This document shows, piece after piece, positions 60,365-64,000 of a stretch of 64,000 nucleotides of DNA. Source of the stretch: RUG708 sp050946535 (lineage in GTDB: Bacteria > Bacillota > Clostridia > Peptostreptococcales > Anaerovoracaceae); the NCBI GenBank assembly GCA_050946535.1, contig JBMNUZ010000001.1, positions 186,001 through 250,000 of the forward strand, given 5' to 3'. The notes under the pieces were generated by a model. The model did not search any database. It was given only the letters and a program-made list of their open reading frames with translations, and had not been told where the DNA came from. The position numbers and the translations under genes are program-made. Each line of letters begins with the position of its first letter. Positions within the stretch are counted from its first letter, which is position 1.

Positions 60365-61783
60365 ATGAAGTCAGAATTTTTAAACAGAGATGTGAATACA
60401 ATCAGCATGGACATGGAAGTTACTGCTGATGAGTTTGAAGAAGCTATTAATGCGGTATATAAGAGAAACAAGGGCAAAATCCAGGTTCCGGGATTTCGTA
60501 AAGGAAAAGCTCCGAGAAAAATCATAGAAAACTACTACGGCAGAGGCATCTTCCTCGAAGACGCTGTCACAGATGTTTTCAACAAGTTCTATCCGGAAGC
60601 AATAGATGAAATCGGCTACGAGCCTGTAGACCACCCTGATATCGATCTCGGCGACCAGGAGGTAAAATCCGGAAACGGAATCGTGTTCCACGTCAAGTTC
60701 ATCACAGAGCCTGAAGTGCATCTCGAAAGATACAAGGGCGTGGAGGTATCCGTACCTGAGATCGAGGTGACAAACAGAGACGTGGAAAATGCCCTCAACG
60801 GATTCGCTATGAGGAATGCGAGACTCGTACACGTCGACAGAGAAGCCAGAATGAACGATACAGTCGTTCTGGACTACAAGGGCTTCCTCGAAGACGGCAC
60901 TCAGTTCGAAGGCGGCACGGCCGAGAACCAGAAGCTCAAGCTCGGATCGAACACATTCATCCCTGGCTTTGAGGATCAGCTGATCGGTGCAGAGCCTGGC
61001 GAAGAGAGAACTGTTGAGGTCAAGTTCCCGGACAACTATCAGAGCAAAGATCTGGCAGGAAAAGTCGCAAAGTTCGACTGCAAGATCGACGAAGTTCTCG
61101 AAGAACAGCTCCCTGAGATCGACGACGACCTCGCAAGAGAGTGCAGCGAATTCGATACACTTGATGAATGGAAGGAAGACATCAGAAAGAACATCAAGGA
61201 CAGCAGAGAGAACCAGAAGAGAGATCACATCAAAAACGAGGCTGTAAAAGTTTTGTACGACGAAGCTGTAATCGACGTTCCTGAGGTGATGATCGACCAC
61301 GAAGTCGACAATCTGCTTCAGCAGTTCGACCAGCAGTTAAGCTACAGCGGCATGAGCCTCGACGAATATCTCACGGCTACTCAGGACAGCATCGACAACT
61401 TCAAGGATACTGTAAGAGCCGATGCTGAAAGAAAAGTGAGATCAAATCTCATAGTCCAGGAGGTTGCAAGACAGGAAGGCCTTACTGCGACCGACGAGGA
61501 AGTCGACGAAGAGATCAAGAGAATGAGTACTCAGTACGGAGTCACTCCTGAAAGAATGAAGGAAATGATCGGTCCTGACATCAAGATCATCAGGAAAGAT
61601 ATAGCTTCCAGAAAAGCTCTTGATATCATCGCAGACAACGCTGAAGTTACAGAAACTCCTGTCATGCCTGAGGATGGACTCGAACAAAAAGAATCAACAG
61701 ATGAAGCCGCTGCTGAAACAGCAGACGAAAAAGCTGCTGAAGCGGCGGACGAAGCCGAGCCTGCAGAGACACCGGCTGAATAA
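60365..61783 (+). CDS. tig: trigger factor
   Basis: 472 residues. Ribosome-binding domain with the signature VPGFRKGKAPRKIIENYYG, PPIase (FKBP-type) domain around NDTVVLDYKGFLEDGTQFEG, and a C-terminal chaperone domain. Length exceeds the usual 430 because of a roughly 40-residue Ala/Glu-rich tail (AAETADEKAAEAADEAEPAE). It binds nascent chains at the ribosome exit. First gene of the standard tig-clpP-clpX-lon block. Confidence 0.97.
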   Translation: MKSEFLNRDVNTISMDMEVTADEFEEAINAVYKRNKGKIQVPGFRKGKAPRKIIENYYGRGIFLEDAVTDVFNKFYPEAIDEIGYEPVDHPDIDLGDQEVKSGNGIVFHVKFITEPEVHLERYKGVEVSVPEIEVTNRDVENALNGFAMRNARLVHVDREARMNDTVVLDYKGFLEDGTQFEGGTAENQKLKLGSNTFIPGFEDQLIGAEPGEERTVEVKFPDNYQSKDLAGKVAKFDCKIDEVLEEQLPEIDDDLARECSEFDTLDEWKEDIRKNIKDSRENQKRDHIKNEAVKVLYDEAVIDVPEVMIDHEVDNLLQQFDQQLSYSGMSLDEYLTATQDSIDNFKDTVRADAERKVRSNLIVQEVARQEGLTATDEEVDEEIKRMSTQYGVTPERMKEMIGPDIKIIRKDIASRKALDIIADNAEVTETPVMPEDGLEQKESTDEAAAETADEKAAEAADEAEPAETPAE

Positions 61784-61839
61784 TGAGCCGGCAGAGCCGC
61801 GGACAAAGGCTGAAAGAGTGGAACCAAGAAGGAGATCAA

Positions 61840-62424
61840 ATGGCATTAATACCGATGGTAGTAGAGCAGACTTCATACGGCGAACGTTCATATGACATCT
61901 ACTCAAGACTGCTTAAGGACAGAATTATTTTTCTGAGCGAAGAAGTTAACGATCACACAGCCAGTCTTATTGTGGCACAGCTGCTGTTTCTCGAATCGGA
62001 AGATCCGGATGCTGATATAAGCTTTTATATCAACAGCCCGGGCGGCGTGATCACTTCGGGAATGGCTATCTACGATACTATGCAGTACATCAAGCCTGAT
62101 GTGTCGACGATCTGCGTAGGCATGGCCGCGAGCATGGCGTCATTCCTGCTGGCAGCCGGCGCGAAGGGAAAGAGATACGCTCTCCCGAACGCGGAGATAA
62201 TGATCCATCAGCCGCTTGGCGGAATGCAGGGACAGGCTTCCGATCTAAAGATACACGCGGATCACATTGTCCACATCAGAGAAAAGATGAACAAGATTCT
62301 GGCTGCCAACACCGGCCAGAGGCTTTCAAAGGTGGAGAAGGATACCGACAGGGATAACTTCCTGACCGCCGAGGATGCTCTCGAGTACGGGATTATTGAC
62401 AGTATTATCACATCGAGAGAGTAA
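61840..62424 (+). CDS. clpP: ATP-dependent Clp protease proteolytic subunit
   Basis: 194 residues from ATG 61840, with AAGGAG just upstream; the frame is open from 61783 but the earlier start overlaps tig and lengthens the propeptide unnaturally. Catalytic Ser in GMAASMASFLLAAG, His in IHQPLGGMQGQA, Asp in the KDTDRDNFL segment. Forms the ClpXP/ClpAP protease chamber. Followed by clpX. Confidence 0.97.
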   Translation: MALIPMVVEQTSYGERSYDIYSRLLKDRIIFLSEEVNDHTASLIVAQLLFLESEDPDADISFYINSPGGVITSGMAIYDTMQYIKPDVSTICVGMAASMASFLLAAGAKGKRYALPNAEIMIHQPLGGMQGQASDLKIHADHIVHIREKMNKILAANTGQRLSKVEKDTDRDNFLTAEDALEYGIIDSIITSRE

Positions 62425-62484
62425 AAGAACGGTCTGATATTCAGCCGGATCCGATTTGTGGTAATAAGATAAGGAGAAAACTTA

Positions 62485-63762
62485 ATGGCCAGATACGATG
62501 ACACAAAACAGCTTAAGTGCTCATTCTGCGGCAAGACACAGGATCAGGTGCGAAGGCTCGTAGCCGGTCCAGGTGTATATATATGCGATGAGTGCATCTC
62601 CCTTTGCAATGACATCATTAACGAGGAATTCGCTGTAACCGGGGAGGCATCCGGCGAAACGGCGATGCAGAAGGATCTCCCGAAACCGAAGGAGATCGCT
62701 GAGAAACTTTCCGAGTATGTCATTGACCAGGACGAAGCCAAGAAAGATTTAGCGGTTGCTGTTTACAACCACTACAAGAGAATTAATTCAATCAATGACG
62801 ACAGCGACGATGTCGAACTGCAGAAGAGCAATATCCTCATGATAGGCCCTACAGGATCAGGAAAGACGCTGCTTGCGCAGACTCTGGCGAAGATCCTCGA
62901 CGTTCCTTTCGCGATTGCAGACGCCACGGCTCTTACGGAAGCCGGATACGTCGGCGAAGACGTCGAAAATATTCTTCTCAAGCTGATTCAGGCTGCTGAT
63001 TATGATATAGAACGGGCACAGAAGGGTATAATATACATCGATGAGATCGACAAGATCGCAAGAAAATCTGAAAACGTATCGATTACGAGAGATGTAAGCG
63101 GCGAAGGCGTACAGCAGGCGCTGCTCAAGATTCTGGAAGGTACGGTTGCCAGCGTTCCTCCTCAGGGAGGCCGCAAGCACCCGCATCAGGATTTCATCCA
63201 GATAGATACTACTAATATCCTGTTTATATGCGGCGGCGCATTTGACGGACTGTCAAAGGTTATACAGCGCCGTGTCGGAGAAAAGACCATCGGCTTTAAC
63301 TCGAACGTTAAATCCGACAAGGAGATAGAGGCGGAAGCTCTTACGCATCTCGCTCCGGAAGACTTGCTCAAGTATGGTCTTATACCGGAGTTCATAGGAA
63401 GACTGCCGGTTCTCGTAACTCTTCAGGAACTTGGAACAGATGCTCTTGTCAGGATCATCAACGAACCTAAAAACGCACTTTTGAAGCAGTACAAGAAGCT
63501 GTTCTCGATGGATAATGTTGAGCTCGAGATAGAAGACGATGCCATAAGGCAGATTGCGAATAAAGCGATAGAAAGGAAAACGGGAGCCAGAGGACTCAGG
63601 AGCATTATGGAGAGCCTCATGACCGACATAATGTTCGAAATTCCATCTCGAGACGACATTCGAAAATGCATCATCACGAAAGCGACGGTCGACAACGAAA
63701 GCGAACCGACGCTGATACTCGACGACGGTGCTTCAGAGCAGGACGATTCAAAAGGGGCATAA
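62485..63762 (+). CDS. clpX: ATP-dependent Clp protease ATPase subunit ClpX
   Basis: 425 residues. N-terminal zinc-binding domain CSFCGKTQDQVRRL and YICDECISLC. AAA+ core: Walker A GPTGSGKTLLAQTLA, Walker B IIYIDEIDKIA, pore loop GYVGEDVE, and RLPVLVTLQELG. Unfolds substrates for ClpP. Its TAA stop is inside the loop/stem of the following terminator. Confidence 0.97.
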   Translation: MARYDDTKQLKCSFCGKTQDQVRRLVAGPGVYICDECISLCNDIINEEFAVTGEASGETAMQKDLPKPKEIAEKLSEYVIDQDEAKKDLAVAVYNHYKRINSINDDSDDVELQKSNILMIGPTGSGKTLLAQTLAKILDVPFAIADATALTEAGYVGEDVENILLKLIQAADYDIERAQKGIIYIDEIDKIARKSENVSITRDVSGEGVQQALLKILEGTVASVPPQGGRKHPHQDFIQIDTTNILFICGGAFDGLSKVIQRRVGEKTIGFNSNVKSDKEIEAEALTHLAPEDLLKYGLIPEFIGRLPVLVTLQELGTDALVRIINEPKNALLKQYKKLFSMDNVELEIEDDAIRQIANKAIERKTGARGLRSIMESLMTDIMFEIPSRDDIRKCIITKATVDNESEPTLILDDGASEQDDSKGA

Positions 63763-63776
63763 CATGCCCCTTTTTT
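63749..63776 (+). terminator. terminator overlapping the clpX stop codon
   Basis: AAAGGGGCAT (63751-63760), loop AAC, ATGCCCCTTT (63764-63773), more T after. The clpX stop codon TAA (63760-63762) lies in the stem-loop. Confidence 0.88.
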
Positions 63777-63812
63777 ATTAGAACCATTTATGGTTTCTGG
63801 AGGTGATTTAAT

Positions 63813-64000
63813 ATGGCTGATGATGAAAAGAACTATTCCGGAAATCCGGAAGACGAGTCTGCATTAGACAGTCAGCTTACTCCTTTTCACGGAGACATAG
63901 AAGACAAGGAAAAGATCGAGGATCTCGTTCACGTCATCGATGACGAAGACGACGGAATGCCTGTGATACCTCTGAGAGGCGTCACGATATTTCCGACCAT
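63813..64000 (+). CDS. lon: endopeptidase La (Lon), 5' part
   Basis: First 62 codons; the rest is beyond the window. ATG 63813 follows GGAGGTG by about 9 bases. The protein starts with an acidic, unstructured stretch of about 48 residues, then MPVIPLRGVTIFPT, the usual beginning of the Lon substrate-binding domain. The N-terminal extension is longer than in most Lon proteins. Identity is supported by the tig-clpP-clpX order. Confidence 0.88.
   Translation, partial: MADDEKNYSGNPEDESALDSQLTPFHGDIEDKEKIEDLVHVIDDEDDGMPVIPLRGVTIFPT

Overview
The window looks like chromosome of an anaerobic, Gram-positive (monoderm) Firmicute of class Clostridia. This rests on the many S-layer-homology (SLH) surface proteins, lipobox lipoproteins, a class-B-type sortase homologue, ECF transporter parts, strong AGGAGG ribosome sites, GTG/TTG starts and moderate GC. 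A gut Family XIII/Anaerovoracaceae-like bacterium is a reasonable guess, but the sequence alone does not prove it. No rRNA, tRNA, CRISPR, transposase or phage gene was recognised.

Layout. 1-3.6 kb: end of an ECF transporter operon (ecfA2, ecfT), trmB with an unusual insertion, a small membrane protein and an ROK sugar kinase. 3.6-10.8 kb: a long operon behind a TTGACA promoter, an abutting perfect inverted repeat and a leader hairpin. It encodes a multisubunit amino-acid/imino-acid dehydrogenase (HcnABC type: [2Fe-2S] protein, FAD/NAD protein fused to a 2[4Fe-4S] domain, BFD-like protein, DAO-type flavoprotein), then Amt, PII and an ornithine-cyclodeaminase-like protein. Together these suggest amine or amino-acid oxidation coupled to ammonium handling.

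10.8-35.3 kb: the most distinctive region. Between two MerR-type regulators lie a FecBCD-type ABC importer with extra lipoproteins, a Cys-rich membrane-anchored protein, a second ABC ATPase/permease pair and a run of large secreted SLH proteins. The lipoproteins and SLH proteins share modules: an HxH-containing domain, a six-Cys domain, a segment resembling the Shr hemoglobin-interacting domain (DUF1533), and a domain resembling the molybdopterin-oxidoreductase (SUOX) fold. The SLH genes arose by tandem duplication of a two-gene cassette, and several copies are decayed. The second MerR gene is in an operon with a DUF364 putative heavy-metal-chelation protein. My reading is an S-layer-tethered acquisition system for haem or another metal complex; this is a hypothesis.

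35.7-43.5 kb: a membrane protein, a sortase-B-like protein lacking all three catalytic residues, a CsoR-CopA copper operon in which CopA carries a C-terminal CopZ-like domain with its own ribosome site, and a TPR-DUF4037-DUF4125 operon. 43.7-49 kb: an MMPL/RND exporter and a heptad-repeat partner on the minus strand, divergent from tetR. 49-57.8 kb: radical SAM protein, flavodoxin, conserved small protein, a possible structured RNA ahead of asnS, HAD phosphatase, DUF6873-like protein and a polar amino-acid ABC importer. 57.9-64 kb: beta-CASP nuclease, CYTH protein, and the housekeeping block tig-clpP-clpX-lon (lon cut by the window end).
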